Below, in pieces: positions 7,526 to 14,478 of a stretch of 21,312 nt of DNA. The notes below the pieces were generated by a model. It was not told the DNA's origin. It did no database searches and saw only the letters and a program-made list of their open reading frames with translations. The DNA comes from Spirochaetia bacterium (GTDB lineage: Bacteria > Spirochaetota > Spirochaetia > Treponematales > Breznakiellaceae). Every line of letters starts with the position of its first letter. Positions within the stretch are counted from its first letter, which is position 1. Location: positions 1 through 21,312 of the forward strand of contig BOAU01000033.1 in NCBI GenBank assembly GCA_026002025.1. Direction: 5' to 3'. A program made the translations under genes and the position numbers.

Positions 7526-8818
7526 ATGTTAGATTACCGTTTTATAGTTGATAATCTCCCGGCGGTAAAGAAGAATATCGCCGACCGGTTCATGAAGGCC
7601 GATGCCGATGCGGTGGTCGCCCTGTTTAACCGGCGCACCGATCTAAGCACCCGGCTCCAGTCCCTGCAGCAGCAGCGGAACGCCAATGCGGCGGCCATGA
7701 AGGGTAAGTTGGAGCCGGATTCGCGGACAAAGCTTATCGAAGAGGGGAAGAAGCTCAAGGACGATATTGCCGCCGCCGAGGCGGAGCTTGCCAAGGTTGA
7801 GGCGGACCTGGATGCCGAGGGCAGGCGTATCCCCAACATGGCCCATCCTGACGCGCCGGTGGGCAAAGAGGACAAGGATAACCTTGAGGTCAAGCGGGTG
7901 GGGGAGCCCACCAAATTTGATTTTGAGCCCCTTGACCATGTAAAGCTGGGGCAGGACCTTGATATTATCGACTTTGATTCGGGGACCAAGGTTTCGGGGA
8001 CCAAGTTTTACTACCTTAAAAACGAAGGGGTCTTCCTTGAGCTGGGGCTGGTCCGCTATGCCCTGGATATTTTGCAGAAGAAGGGCTTTACCCCCTTTAT
8101 CACCCCCGATGTGGCCCGGGAAGAAATCCTGGAGGGCATCGGCTTTAATCCCCGGGGCGCGGAATCCAATGTGTACACCCTTGAGGGCGAGGATTCCTGC
8201 CTCGTGGGCACCGCGGAGATCACCCTTGGGGGTTATTATTCCGATACGATTTTTGCAAAGGACAAACTCCCCCTGCGAATGGCGGGATTGTCCCACTGTT
8301 TCCGCCGGGAGGCAGGGGCCGCCGGGCAGTTTTCAAAAGGGCTCTACCGGGTCCACCAGTTCACCAAGCTTGAGATGTTCGTCTACTGCCTGCCGGAGGA
8401 GTCCGGCAAATTCCACGAGGAACTCCGCTCCGTTGAAGAGGAAATTTTCTCCGGCCTGGAAATTCCCTTCCGGGTGGTGGACACCTGCACCGGCGACCTC
8501 GGCGCCCCGGCTTACCGCAAGTGGGACCTTGAAGCCTGGATGCCTGGGCGGGCAAACCCGCCCTTGCGGAATGACGGCGATTGGGGGGAGGTCACCTCTA
8601 CCTCAAACTGCACCGACTACCAGGCCCGGCGGCTCAACATCAAATACAAGGACGATGACGGCAAAAACAAATTCGTCCACATGCTCAACGGAACCGCCAT
8701 CGCCATTTCCCGTGGGATCATCGCGGTGCTGGAAAATTTCCAGCAGGCAGACGGCACGGTGAAGCTGCCCAAAGCGCTGGTTCCCTATTGCGGTTTTGAG
8801 GTGATCAAAAAGAAGTAG
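7526..8818 (+). CDS. serS: Seryl-tRNA synthetase
   Basis: This class II aminoacyl-tRNA synthetase charges tRNA-Ser, and the 430-residue length fits the bacterial enzyme. It starts with MLDYRFIVDNLPAVKKNIADR. An N-terminal coiled-coil arm (about 30-105, rich in Lys/Glu/Ala) contacts tRNA. The catalytic domain shows TAEITLGGYY, motif 2 (CFRREAGAAG, with FRRE at 259-262, then RVHQFTKLEMF) and motif 3 (LNGTAIAISRGIIAVLENFQ). The C-terminus is the usual GTVKLPKALVPYCGFEVIKK. No Shine-Dalgarno sequence is visible before the ATG. The stop codon overlaps the ribosome binding site of a Tyr-rich leader peptide that precedes aroF, so serS may also supply read-through transcripts to aroF-tyrA. Confidence 0.97.
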   Translation: MLDYRFIVDNLPAVKKNIADRFMKADADAVVALFNRRTDLSTRLQSLQQQRNANAAAMKGKLEPDSRTKLIEEGKKLKDDIAAAEAELAKVEADLDAEGRRIPNMAHPDAPVGKEDKDNLEVKRVGEPTKFDFEPLDHVKLGQDLDIIDFDSGTKVSGTKFYYLKNEGVFLELGLVRYALDILQKKGFTPFITPDVAREEILEGIGFNPRGAESNVYTLEGEDSCLVGTAEITLGGYYSDTIFAKDKLPLRMAGLSHCFRREAGAAGQFSKGLYRVHQFTKLEMFVYCLPEESGKFHEELRSVEEEIFSGLEIPFRVVDTCTGDLGAPAYRKWDLEAWMPGRANPPLRNDGDWGEVTSTSNCTDYQARRLNIKYKDDDGKNKFVHMLNGTAIAISRGIIAVLENFQQADGTVKLPKALVPYCGFEVIKKK

Positions 8819-8827
8819 GAATATGAA

Positions 8828-8908
8828 TTGAAAAGCTCCGTATTTGGCGTGAATTATTACTATTATTATCTGTCTCTCTGCCCTGCGGAGCCGCCGTTTA
8901 TGGATTAG
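8828..8908 (+). CDS. Tyrosine-rich leader peptide of the aroF-tyrA attenuator
   Basis: This is a 26-codon reading frame ending in TAG at 8906-8908. It begins at TTG 8828 with AGGA (8817-8820) 7 bases upstream, overlapping the serS stop; GTG 8849 is a less likely start because it lacks a ribosome binding site. Codons 10-14 (8855-8869) are TAT TAC TAT TAT TAT, five Tyr in a row after NxY context V-N. An intrinsic terminator and the DAHP synthase and prephenate dehydrogenase genes lie directly downstream. A run of the end-product amino acid in a short leader before its own biosynthetic genes is the hallmark of ribosome-mediated transcription attenuation, as in trp, his and pheA leaders. The peptide itself is expected to have no function beyond sensing Tyr-tRNA. 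Five Tyr codons in 26 are far above normal use. Confidence 0.8.
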   Translation: MKSSVFGVNYYYYYLSLCPAEPPFMD

Positions 8909-8977
8909 CCATAAAGGCGCAGCCTTGTAATCAAGGGAGACTCCAAAGGCAATTTGCCCTGGGGCCTCCCTTTTTTT
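8870..8977 (+). promoter_or_regulatory. Predicted tyrosine attenuator (alternative RNA structures)
   Basis: Three competing structures can be drawn. The terminator is at 8933-8977. A possible antiterminator pairs 8872-8879 (GTCTCTCT, right after the Tyr codons) with 8934-8941 (AGGGAGAC, the 5' arm of the terminator), 8 pairs including one G-U. Between them a hairpin spans 8883-8922, with CTGCG/CGCAG at the base and TTTATGG/CCATAAA at the tip. A small stem CCTTG (8923-8927)/CAAGG (8932-8936) also competes with the terminator base. A ribosome waiting on the first Tyr codon would leave 8872-8879 free and favour read-through; a ribosome moving on would cover it and favour termination. The pairings are seen in the sequence; the mechanism is inferred. 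Confidence 0.65.
8933..8977 (+). terminator. Intrinsic terminator in front of aroF
   Basis: AAGGGAG (8933-8939) pairs with CTCCCTT (8966-8972). Inside, CTCC/GGGG and GGCA/TGCC extend the stem, and seven T residues follow (8971-8977). It lies between the leader peptide and aroF, not after a finished operon, which fits an attenuator terminator. It would also limit read-through from serS. Confidence 0.85.
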
Positions 8978-9011
8978 ATGCCCTAATTTTATTTGAAAGG
9001 AGTGCAACATC

Positions 9012-10037
9012 ATGATTATTGCGATAAAACCGGGGACAGCCGGTGCGGAGGTGCAGGAATTTGTCGCCCTGCTTGAGCAGCAGGGAGTCAGGGTTCATTT
9101 TTCCGAAGGGATCAGGCAAACCGTTTTGGGGCTCGTGGGGGACACCACGGGGATCGATGCGGATGCCCTCCTGGCCCATCACCTGGTGGAAAAGGTTATC
9201 CGGGTGCAGGAACCCTACAAACGGGCGAACCGGCTTTTTCATCCCGCAGACACCCGGATCGATATTGCGGGTCCCGATGGGGAAACACGGCGCATCGGGT
9301 CGGGGCATTTGGGCATCATCGCCGGACCTTGCTCGGTGGAAACCAGGGAGCAGATCATCGGCATATCCCAGGCGGTGAAAAACGCGGGGGCAGCTTTTCT
9401 GCGGGGCGGGGCCTTTAAACCCCGGACCAGTCCCTACAGTTTCCAGGGTCTTGGCAGCGAAGGCCTGGACCTTCTCCTTGAAGCAAAGAAAGCCACAGGG
9501 CTTCCCATCGTGACAGAGCTTATGGACATCAATCATCTTGAAGCTTTTGCGGATGTGGACATTATTCAGATAGGCGCCCGGAACATGCAAAACTTTACCC
9601 TTCTAAAAGAACTGGGCCGCTGTGATAAACCGATCCTCCTTAAGCGGGGTTACGCATGCACCATAACGGAAGTACTCATGGCGGCGGAGTATGTCCTCGC
9701 CGGGGGCAACGACCGGATCATCCTCTGCGAACGGGGCATCCGGTCCTTTGATAACTATACCCGCAATGTTTTGGATCTTAGTGCTGTCCCGGCATTAAAA
9801 AAGCAGAGCCACCTCCCGGTGATCGTTGACCCGAGCCACGCCACGGGCCTTTCCTGGATGGTGAGCGCCATGGCAAAGGCGGCGGTTGCCGCCGGGGCGG
9901 ACGGTCTTATCATCGAAGTCCACAACAACCCCGAAAAGGCCCTCTGTGACGGCGAACAATCCATCACCCCGGAAACATTTGCTTCCCTTATGGTGACCCT
10001 GAAAAAATATGCGGACATTGAGGGAAAGAAGATATGA
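9012..10037 (+). CDS. aroF: 3-deoxy-7-phosphoheptulonate (DAHP) synthase, AroF/type I-beta with N-terminal regulatory domain
   Basis: This enzyme condenses phosphoenolpyruvate and erythrose 4-phosphate, the first step of the shikimate pathway. It has 341 residues. A ferredoxin-like/ACT-like N-terminal domain (about 1-75) binds aromatic amino acids for feedback control in related type I-beta enzymes. The TIM barrel follows, with GPCSVE (105-110), LRGGAFKPRTSPYSFQG (130-146, PEP/E4P binding), IGARNMQN, LLKRG, ILCERGIR, DPSHATG (273-279) and EVHNNPEKALCDGEQS. GGAG lies 9 bases before the ATG. It overlaps tyrA by 4 bases (ATGA). The Tyr-rich leader and terminator upstream indicate that transcription responds to Tyr-tRNA charging; the N-terminal domain could add allosteric control by tyrosine or phenylalanine. 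Confidence 0.96.
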   Translation: MIIAIKPGTAGAEVQEFVALLEQQGVRVHFSEGIRQTVLGLVGDTTGIDADALLAHHLVEKVIRVQEPYKRANRLFHPADTRIDIAGPDGETRRIGSGHLGIIAGPCSVETREQIIGISQAVKNAGAAFLRGGAFKPRTSPYSFQGLGSEGLDLLLEAKKATGLPIVTELMDINHLEAFADVDIIQIGARNMQNFTLLKELGRCDKPILLKRGYACTITEVLMAAEYVLAGGNDRIILCERGIRSFDNYTRNVLDLSAVPALKKQSHLPVIVDPSHATGLSWMVSAMAKAAVAAGADGLIIEVHNNPEKALCDGEQSITPETFASLMVTLKKYADIEGKKI

Positions 10038-10918
10038 AACCCATAGAAGATTGTGTTGTCGGCATTGTGGGATTGGGACTCATGGGCGGCGCCATTGCCA
10101 TGGCCCTGAGGAATTGCGGCGCCCTTGCAAAAAACAGTAATACTGCGGGGGGCGATCGGCTCCTGGCCTGTGATGCCGACGGTGAAACATTAAAGGCGGC
10201 CTTGGCGGCGGGTGTGATCGATGAAGGCTTCCCCTCGCCGGAAAACATGCTGTCCCGCTGCGATCTGGTATTCCTCTGCCTTAACCCATCAACGTTACTT
10301 CGTTTTCTGGATACCTGGATGCCTGCCTTTAAGCCGGGGGCGCTCATCACCGATATTGCGGGCATCAAGGGGAATATTGTTGACGCGGTGGAAAAAAGTC
10401 TGCGATCCGATCTGGATTTTATTCCCGGCCACCCCATGGCGGGTGCGGAGAAGGGCAGTTTTGGCGGCGCGAAGAACGTTAATTTCCACGGCAAAAACTA
10501 TATCCTTACCCCCCTTAAGCGCAATAAAAGTGAAAACCTGGAATTCCTCAAGGCCCTGATCTGCCGCATGGGATTCGGCCGCATCACCGAAACAACCGCG
10601 GAGGAACATGACCGCAAGATCGCCTTTACCAGCCAGCTCTGCCATGTGATCGCCGCGGCCCTTATCGACTGCGAAAGCGATACCGGGATCACCCGTTTCG
10701 GCGGCGGCAGTTTTGAAGACCTTACTCGGATCGCCATGCTCAACGCCCCCATGTGGACCGAGTTATTTCTTGAGAACCGCAGGGAACTGCTTTCGCGTAT
10801 TGAACAGTTTGAAAAAAGTCTGGACAAGCTGAAAAACTATATTGCCGGTGGGGAAGAAGCGGCGCTGCAGGAAAATCTGCAACAGGTGCGGAAACGAAGA
10901 ATGGCAATGAACGGGTAA
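10034..10918 (+). CDS. tyrA: Prephenate dehydrogenase
   Basis: This enzyme oxidises and decarboxylates prephenate to 4-hydroxyphenylpyruvate, the step committed to tyrosine. The 294-residue protein has an N-terminal Rossmann fold with VGIVGLGLMGG (GxGxxG at 13-18). The conserved GHPMAGAEKGS (132-142) contains the catalytic His region, and FTSQLCH (198-204) is typical of the family. The helical C-terminal dimerisation domain completes it. There is no fused chorismate mutase or ACT domain. The start codon overlaps the aroF stop (ATGA), so the two are coupled. This pairing makes the operon tyrosine-specific, which matches the Tyr codons in the leader. The stop faces a convergent gene 13 bases away, and a bulged hairpin (10910-10939) covers both stop codons. 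Confidence 0.95.
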   Translation: MKPIEDCVVGIVGLGLMGGAIAMALRNCGALAKNSNTAGGDRLLACDADGETLKAALAAGVIDEGFPSPENMLSRCDLVFLCLNPSTLLRFLDTWMPAFKPGALITDIAGIKGNIVDAVEKSLRSDLDFIPGHPMAGAEKGSFGGAKNVNFHGKNYILTPLKRNKSENLEFLKALICRMGFGRITETTAEEHDRKIAFTSQLCHVIAAALIDCESDTGITRFGGGSFEDLTRIAMLNAPMWTELFLENRRELLSRIEQFEKSLDKLKNYIAGGEEAALQENLQQVRKRRMAMNG

Positions 10919-10931
10919 CAAGTCTATTCTT

Positions 10932-11858
10932 TTACCGTTCTTCCCGGCACCATATTTCCGGGAAACCTATGGCGCCGATTATTGCGGCGCAGGAGGCTAC
11001 ATCATCCGCGTATATTCTTTTAAACACTACCCGTGTATAAACCCCATAGTTTTCATAAGCCGGCTTCAGCCCCGCATCCAATAGTCTATTGTAGGCCTGC
11101 TCGGCATTGTTGAAATTCAGAAATGAGCCTACCTGAAGCCGGTAGAGATTATGGCTTCCCCTTTTGGGAATGCTGCCCAAAATTTTTGCGGGCGGATAGG
11201 CTCTGGGCCTTGCCGGAACTATAACCGGCTCCGGGGTTCTGGGCGCCGCCGGAACCATTATGGAAACAGCGGGAGCTGCCGGAGCTCTGGGAGAAGCCTC
11301 AATTATGGAAACAGCGGGCGCTGCCGGAGTTCTGGGAGAAGCCTCAATTATGGAGACTGCAGGCGCTGTCGGAGTTCTGGGAGAAGCCTCAATTATGGAG
11401 ACTGTGGGCTCCGCCGGGGCTCTGGATGCAGCCGATGCTGTGGGAGCTATTGCCGGTTCTGCATCGGTGCGCCGGGGGAGCGGCTCAGGCGCGGAGCTGA
11501 TGTTGGCAGATGCCGAATCATTATAATCAATATCATTGATAACAGAGGGCCCTTGTCCGGTACCGGTAAAGTAAATGGTAACCTGCTGGTTTTTTCCCAT
11601 TGCGGGCCAGGTTTTTTCCGCTTTAAAAGCGGTAAAATTTTCCCCCGCAGAATCATCGAAATAAAGATCCGTGTCTATTTGCCCGGAAAACACAACGGGG
11701 GCCCTGAATTTTTTGCTCTCCCCGTATTGCGCCTTGCTTACCCAAATTTTATAGTCAGACAGGGCGGTTTCTTCGTATAGGGAACGATCAAGCTCCTGGG
11801 CCTTACCGAATCCCACGATAGCCGAAATCATAAAAATAAAATTCAAAAACTTTTTCAT
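10932..11858 (-). CDS. Exported SPOR-domain protein with Pro/Ala-rich repeat linker
   Basis: This 308-residue protein has an N-terminal signal sequence (MKKFLNFIFMISAIVGFGKA, cleavage near residue 20). A beta-rich domain of unknown type (about 25-110) is followed by a Pro/Ala/Ser linker carrying a 15-residue repeat (EASPRTPAAPAVSII, about four copies, residues 141-201). A C-terminal SPOR domain (about 232-308) starts at LYRLQVGSFLNFNNAEQAYNRL. SPOR domains bind glycan strands lacking stem peptides, typically at the division septum, so a cell-envelope or division-site role in the periplasm is likely. The ATG has AAGGGGGGG six bases upstream. It is 30 bases after leuS in the same direction and is probably cotranscribed. 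Repeat number in the linker may vary between strains. Confidence 0.88.
   Translation of the reverse strand: MKKFLNFIFMISAIVGFGKAQELDRSLYEETALSDYKIWVSKAQYGESKKFRAPVVFSGQIDTDLYFDDSAGENFTAFKAEKTWPAMGKNQQVTIYFTGTGQGPSVINDIDYNDSASANISSAPEPLPRRTDAEPAIAPTASAASRAPAEPTVSIIEASPRTPTAPAVSIIEASPRTPAAPAVSIIEASPRAPAAPAVSIMVPAAPRTPEPVIVPARPRAYPPAKILGSIPKRGSHNLYRLQVGSFLNFNNAEQAYNRLLDAGLKPAYENYGVYTRVVFKRIYADDVASCAAIIGAIGFPEIWCREER
11257..11436. repeat. 45-bp tandem repeat (four copies, the last degenerate) in the SPOR-protein gene
   Basis: Units begin at 11257, 11302, 11347 and 11392, each opening with ATTATGGA. They encode the 15-residue Pro/Ala linker repeat on the minus strand. The first three are nearly identical, and the fourth has diverged towards its end. 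The unit length is a multiple of three, so copy-number change would keep the frame. Confidence 0.9.
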
Positions 11859-11888
11859 TATTGTCCCCCCCTTAATCTCATCCCGCTT

Positions 11889-14339
11889 CTACTTTACCAC
11901 AATGTTCACCAGTTTGTCAGGTACAGAGATTACCTTTACTGTTGTGTGCCCCTCCGTCCACTTGAGCACCCCCGGCAGGGCGAGGGCGATCTTTTCAAGT
12001 TCCGCCTTGGGTGTTCCTGCGGGAACCGTAAACTTGTCCCGGATCTTGCCGTTTACCTGTGCCACTACCGTGGCTTCACTGGAGGCGGTAAGTTTTTCTT
12101 CATAAACGGGCCAGTTTGATTTTGACACCGATTCTGTGTGCCCCAGTTTCTGCCACAGTTCCTCACCAAGGTGGGGGGCGTAGGGGGCGATCAACTGCAC
12201 CAGGGGCTCCCAGAGCGCACGGGGGACCTCCGGCAATTTTGCAAGCTCGTTTGAATAGATCATCATCTGGCTGATGGCGGTGTTGAAGTTGAGGCTTTCC
12301 GTATCATCGCTCACCTTCTTGATGGTTTTGTGCATTAACCGCAGCAGTTCCGCCTGATTTCCGTCATTTATGGGGACCGCTTCGCCCACCGGTTTTTCAC
12401 CAATGGCCCAGAGCCGTTCCAGGAAGCGGCTCACCCCGATGAGCCCCGCGGTGATCCAGGGCTTGCTCACTTCCAGGGGGCCCATGAACATTTCATAGAC
12501 CCTCATGGAGTCCGCGCCGAATTCCTTTACGATGTCGTCGGGGTTGATCACGTTGCCCCGGCTCTTGCTCATCTTCTGGTTGTCCTCCCCCAGGATCATC
12601 CCCTGGTTCACCAAACGCTGAAAAGGTTCTTTGGTATTCACCAGACCGAAGTCGTAGAGGACCTTGTGCCAGAAGCGGCTGTAGAGGAGGTGGAGCACCG
12701 CGTGTTCGACGCCCCCCACGTAGAGGTCCACCGGGGCCCAGTATTCGATTTTTTCTTTTGCCGCAAAAGCATTACTGTTTTTTGGATCAAGGTAGCGGAG
12801 GTAGTACCAGCAGGACCCGGCCCACTGGGGCATGGTGTTGGTTTCCCGCTTTGCCGGTTTCCCGCATTTGGGACAGCCGGTGTTCACCCATTCGGCGATC
12901 CCCGCCAGGGGGGATTCCCCGGTGCCCGTGGGCGCATAGGACTGCACATCCGGGAGCCGCAGGGGCAGCTCGCTTTCCGGTACGGGAACTATGCCGCAGG
13001 TGTCGCAGTGAACCACCGGGATCGGTTCCCCCCAGTAACGCTGCCGGCTGAAGATCCAGTCCCGCAGTTTGTAGTTTACCGCCTTTTTCCCAAAGCCCTG
13101 CTCTTCAACCCAGGCGCATACCTTTTCTTTTGTTTCGGAAGTGGGGAGGCCGTTGAACTGCCCGGAGTTTACCGCCCAGCCGTCCGCTACGGTACATTCT
13201 GCGGGTTCTGCGGAATAGTCCTTACCGGGCGCGGGCTTTTCACCGGACACTACGAGTTTGATCGGCAAATTAAAGGTCCTGGCGAATTCCCAGTCCCGTT
13301 CATCGTGGGCGGGCACCGCCATGATCGCCCCGGTGCCGTAGGAGATGAGCACATAGTCGGCGATCCAGACGGGGATCTTTTCGTTGTTCACCGGATTGAC
13401 GGCGAATGCGCCGGAGAAAACCCCGGTCTTGACCTTTGCCAAATCGGTCCGTTCCAGGTCGCTCTTTTTTGCCGCCGCGTCAAGGTAGGCGTCCACCGCT
13501 GGTTTCTGCGCCGCAGTGGTGAGCTTTTCCACCAGGGGATGCTCCGGGGCCAGGACCATGTAGGTGACCCCGAAAAGGGTGTCGGGCCGGGTGGTGTAAA
13601 TTTCGAGGGTATCACTGTGGCCGTCGATCTTGAAAGTGACATTGGCCCCTTCGGAGCGGCCGATCCAGTTTCGCTGCATCATCTTTACCGGTTCGGGCCA
13701 GTCCAGGCCGTCCAGGTCCTCAAGGAGCCGCTCGGCATAGGCGGTGATCTTCAATATCCACTGGCGGATAGGCTTCCGGGTTACCGGGGTCCCGCAGCGA
13801 TCGCAGCAGCCGTCCTTTACTTCCTCGTTGGCAAGCCCGGTCTTGCAGGAGGGGCACCAGTTGATGGGGGTTTCCGCCTCGTAGGCCAGGCCCTTTTCAA
13901 AAAGTTTGAGGAAGATCCACTGGGTCCATTTGTAATACTCGGGATCGGTGGTGTTTACCATCCGGTCCCAGTCGTAGGAAAAGCCCAGGGACTTTATCTG
14001 ATCCGTGAACCGGGCGACATTGGCCGCGGTGGTGGCGGAGGGATGGGCCTTAACCTTGATGGCGTAGTTTTCAGCAGGGAGGCCGAATGCGTCAAAGCCC
14101 ATGGGGTGCAGCACATTGAAGCCCTTCATTCTAAGGAAGCGGCAGTAGATATCCGTGGCGGTGTAGCCTTCGGGGTGCCCCACGTGGAGCCCCTGGGCGG
14201 AAGGGTAGGGGAACATGTCCAGCACATAGCGGCGCTTGTCCCGGGGAAAAGAGGGGTCCTCATCGGCCTTAAAGCTCTTGTGATCCTCCCAATATTTCTG
14301 CCATTTGGGCTCGATTGTCTCAAAGGGATACTTCGCCAT
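11889..14339 (-). CDS. leuS: Leucyl-tRNA synthetase
   Basis: This class I synthetase (816 residues) charges tRNA-Leu. The HIGH-type motif is HVGH at 52-55 in [17 protein letters not shown] zinc-ribbon-like CPSCKTG...CCDRCG insertion follows. The CP1 editing domain contains [20 protein letters not shown] and [24 protein letters not shown] is at 589-593 in [19 protein letters not shown], followed by the anticodon-binding and C-terminal domains. The start at 14339 ([19 protein letters not shown]) is supported by AAGGAG 8 bases upstream and by family alignment. The reading frame stays open further upstream, but that extension overlaps the divergent lipoprotein gene and is not coding. The SPOR-domain gene follows 30 bases downstream. 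Confidence 0.97.
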   Translation of the reverse strand: MAKYPFETIEPKWQKYWEDHKSFKADEDPSFPRDKRRYVLDMFPYPSAQGLHVGHPEGYTATDIYCRFLRMKGFNVLHPMGFDAFGLPAENYAIKVKAHPSATTAANVARFTDQIKSLGFSYDWDRMVNTTDPEYYKWTQWIFLKLFEKGLAYEAETPINWCPSCKTGLANEEVKDGCCDRCGTPVTRKPIRQWILKITAYAERLLEDLDGLDWPEPVKMMQRNWIGRSEGANVTFKIDGHSDTLEIYTTRPDTLFGVTYMVLAPEHPLVEKLTTAAQKPAVDAYLDAAAKKSDLERTDLAKVKTGVFSGAFAVNPVNNEKIPVWIADYVLISYGTGAIMAVPAHDERDWEFARTFNLPIKLVVSGEKPAPGKDYSAEPAECTVADGWAVNSGQFNGLPTSETKEKVCAWVEEQGFGKKAVNYKLRDWIFSRQRYWGEPIPVVHCDTCGIVPVPESELPLRLPDVQSYAPTGTGESPLAGIAEWVNTGCPKCGKPAKRETNTMPQWAGSCWYYLRYLDPKNSNAFAAKEKIEYWAPVDLYVGGVEHAVLHLLYSRFWHKVLYDFGLVNTKEPFQRLVNQGMILGEDNQKMSKSRGNVINPDDIVKEFGADSMRVYEMFMGPLEVSKPWITAGLIGVSRFLERLWAIGEKPVGEAVPINDGNQAELLRLMHKTIKKVSDDTESLNFNTAISQMMIYSNELAKLPEVPRALWEPLVQLIAPYAPHLGEELWQKLGHTESVSKSNWPVYEEKLTASSEATVVAQVNGKIRDKFTVPAGTPKAELEKIALALPGVLKWTEGHTTVKVISVPDKLVNIVVK

Positions 14340-14389
14340 ACCCGGAACTCCTTGTGAATATAATGTATACCATAACTTAAGAAAAAAGA

Positions 14390-14420
14390 AACCACTGACC
14401 ACACGGACAACACGGACAAA
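14390..14420. repeat. Dispersed 31-bp repeat, copy A
   Basis: This stretch, read on the minus strand, matches 19482-19512 at 29 of 31 positions. Its core is CACGGACAACACGGACAAA on the plus strand, itself a short direct repeat of ACGGACAA. It lies between the divergent leuS and lipoprotein genes. The 14340-14478 gap also holds a 13-bp palindrome, ACGATA-A-TATCGT, at 14422-14434. Confidence 0.8.
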
Positions 14421-14466
14421 GACGATAATATCGTAGAAAGCTTGTGGTTTTTTAAGGGAAATGGTG

Positions 14467-14472
14467 TAGAAT
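14467..14472 (+). promoter_or_regulatory. Candidate -10 element for the repeat lipoprotein
   Basis: TAGAAT (5 of 6 consensus) ends 6 bases before the ATG at 14479. A possible -35, TTGTGG (14442-14447), is 19 bases away, longer than ideal. No Shine-Dalgarno sequence is visible. If used, the transcript would be nearly leaderless. Confidence 0.3.
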
Positions 14473-14478
14473 AACAGA

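Noticed and set aside
8819..9011. T-box riboswitch sensing tRNA-Tyr in front of aroF
   Set aside because: No T-box sequence (AGGGTGGNACCGCG-like) or specifier hairpin layout is visible, whereas a translated Tyr-rich leader with terminator explains the region.
10910..10939. Bidirectional terminator between tyrA and the SPOR gene
   Set aside because: AACGG-g-TAA/TTACCGTT can pair with a bulge over both stop codons, but no T tract follows on either strand.
11151..11780. A 209-codon plus-strand frame rich in Arg, Gly, Ser and Tyr over the SPOR gene
   Set aside because: It arises from the 45-bp repeats read in antisense; the SPOR protein on the other strand has a signal peptide, domain and RBS.
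12666..14357. A 563-codon open frame antisense to leuS
   Set aside because: It is the shadow of a highly conserved leuS gene in GC-rich third-position DNA; its translation is Gly/Pro/Val-rich and matches no family.
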